This document shows positions 63,397 to 64,000 of a stretch of DNA of 64,000 nucleotides, in pieces. The DNA is from Alterluteimonas quercicellularis (GTDB taxonomy: Bacteria; Pseudomonadota; Gammaproteobacteria; Xanthomonadales; Xanthomonadaceae). Both the position numbers and the translations under genes were made by a program. The stretch spans positions 1-64,000 of the forward strand of contig NZ_JAIWPR010000020.1 in NCBI RefSeq assembly GCF_021191635.1. The letters run 5' to 3'. Under the pieces are notes generated by a model that worked only from the letters and a program-made list of their open reading frames with translations, had not been told where the DNA came from and ran no database searches. Each line of letters begins with the position of its first letter. The stretch's first letter is position 1.

Positions 63397-64000
63397 ATGC
63401 ACGTTCCGCCCTCGGCCCTCCTGCTCGCCACCGACCTCAGCGCGCGCTGCGACCGCGCGCTCGATCGCGCCGCGCAACTGGCCGCGCAGTGGGGCGCGCG
63501 CGTGGTCGCGGCCACGGTGGCGCCCGACGAGCGCGCGCAGGAGATCCGCGACGACGTGCTGCCGCTGCCCGCGTGGGCGCGCCGGGAGCCGCCCGCCGAG
63601 GCCGCGCGCCGCCGGCTGCGCCGCGACCTGGACGATGCCGGGCTGGCCGGGGCCGAGGCCGTGGTCGCCCACGGCGCCTCCGGCCCCGCGCTGCTCGAGA
63701 CCGCCCGGGCCCGCGACTGCGGGCTGATCGTTGTCGGCATCGCGCGCAACGAGGCCTTCCAGCGGCCGGTGGTGGGCTCGACGATCGCCTGGCTCGCGCG
63801 GCACTCCCCGCTGCCGGTGCTGGTGGTCCACGACCGCGTCCGCGGCCCCTACCGCAACCTCGCCGCGGCCAGCGACTTCTCCGCGACCGCGGGCCGCGCG
63901 CTCGAGGTGGCCGCCCGCCTGTTCCCCGACGCGCTGCGCTACGCGCTGGTCCACGGCGCCGACGCGCCGCGGCTGGGCCTGATCGACAACGACCGCAGCC
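63397..64000 (+). CDS. Universal stress protein, 3' end outside the window
   Basis: 201 residues visible from ATG 63397 (MHVPPSALLLATDLSARCDR); the frame is open at the right edge. Residues 1-145 are a complete UspA domain: LLLATDLSARCDRALDRA, LIVVGIARNEAFQRPVVGST and LARHSPLPVLVVHDR, with the G-2x-G-9x-G(S/T) ATP loop altered to GIARNEAFQRPVVGST. A second UspA domain begins at about 148 (YRNLAAASDFSATAGRALEV). The tandem arrangement is typical of 270-300 residue stress proteins. Function in stress survival is inferred from the family. Confidence 0.88.
   Translation, partial: MHVPPSALLLATDLSARCDRALDRAAQLAAQWGARVVAATVAPDERAQEIRDDVLPLPAWARREPPAEAARRRLRRDLDDAGLAGAEAVVAHGASGPALLETARARDCGLIVVGIARNEAFQRPVVGSTIAWLARHSPLPVLVVHDRVRGPYRNLAAASDFSATAGRALEVAARLFPDALRYALVHGADAPRLGLIDNDRS

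Noticed and set aside
1-64000. CRISPR array, prophage, rRNA operon or intact insertion sequence
   Set aside because: No regularly spaced repeats, integrase, phage structural gene, rRNA signature or complete transposase was found; one IS30-like relic and one tRNA are the only such features.

Overview
This window is GC-rich chromosomal DNA that I assign to the Xanthomonadaceae (a Lysobacter, Luteimonas or Xanthomonas relative). The assignment rests on three things. A Clp-type CRP homologue lies divergent from speD and beside trpGDC. The pair etfB-etfA lies beside rmlBACD. A polysaccharide locus sits between etfA and metB, which is the known site of the variable LPS cluster in Xanthomonas. GTG and TTG starts are common (galE, rmlB, speD, rraA, purC, trpE and others).

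Layout. Positions 1-8.5 kb hold sugar-nucleotide supply: a truncated glycosyltransferase, then galE, ugd, the CoA-transferase pair scoAB, and rmlBACD for dTDP-L-rhamnose. Positions 8.7-10.5 kb hold etfB-etfA. Positions 10.5-32.1 kb hold the O-antigen locus. Its plus-strand arm (10.5-14.7 kb) encodes a GT-B glycosyltransferase, a methyltransferase, a YbhN-like membrane protein and a GT2. Its minus-strand arm (32.1-15.1 kb) encodes Wzm and Wzt (ABC export), a methyltransferase with a coiled coil, two large double-GT2 proteins, a DUF2142 membrane protein, a small EamA-type protein, two GT2 enzymes, two paralogous lipoproteins and a YfhO-like protein. The arms converge on what looks like a decayed IS30-type transposase. 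metB and cbs follow (32.1-34.8 kb); wzm starts 2 nt after metB.

Positions 34.9-45.9 kb are mostly housekeeping: a DUF465 protein, two envelope coiled-coil proteins, pilU, maiA-fahA (tyrosine breakdown), a 2OG-Fe(II) oxygenase, tRNA-Gln(CTG), rplM-rpsI, a methyltransferase, a secreted protein, speD, clp and a GNAT acetyltransferase. Positions 46-52.2 kb are trpE / trpG-trpD-trpC with a HAD phosphatase; trpE is separated from trpG by an oppositely oriented D-amino-acid-oxidase-like gene that appears circularly permuted. Positions 52.3-64 kb carry a YegS-type lipid kinase, rraA, rpe, a minimal J-domain membrane protein, purC, a periplasmic protein, a TPR/2OG-oxygenase, a TonB-dependent receptor, an Mpo1-like protein, an NAD(P) epimerase and a truncated universal stress protein.

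How the parts connect (inference): Ugd, GalE and RmlABCD supply UDP-glucuronate, UDP-galactose and dTDP-rhamnose to the glycosyltransferases. Chains are built on the cytoplasmic face and exported by Wzm/Wzt, and a methyltransferase with a 25-residue coiled-coil repeat next to Wzt is a candidate chain terminator and length ruler, as WbdD is in E. coli O8/O9a. The polytopic GT-C-like proteins with GtrB-like partners may decorate the chain in the periplasm. The most notable single observations are the permuted oxidase, the WbdD-like protein, the paired unknown lipoproteins and the IS30-like relic.
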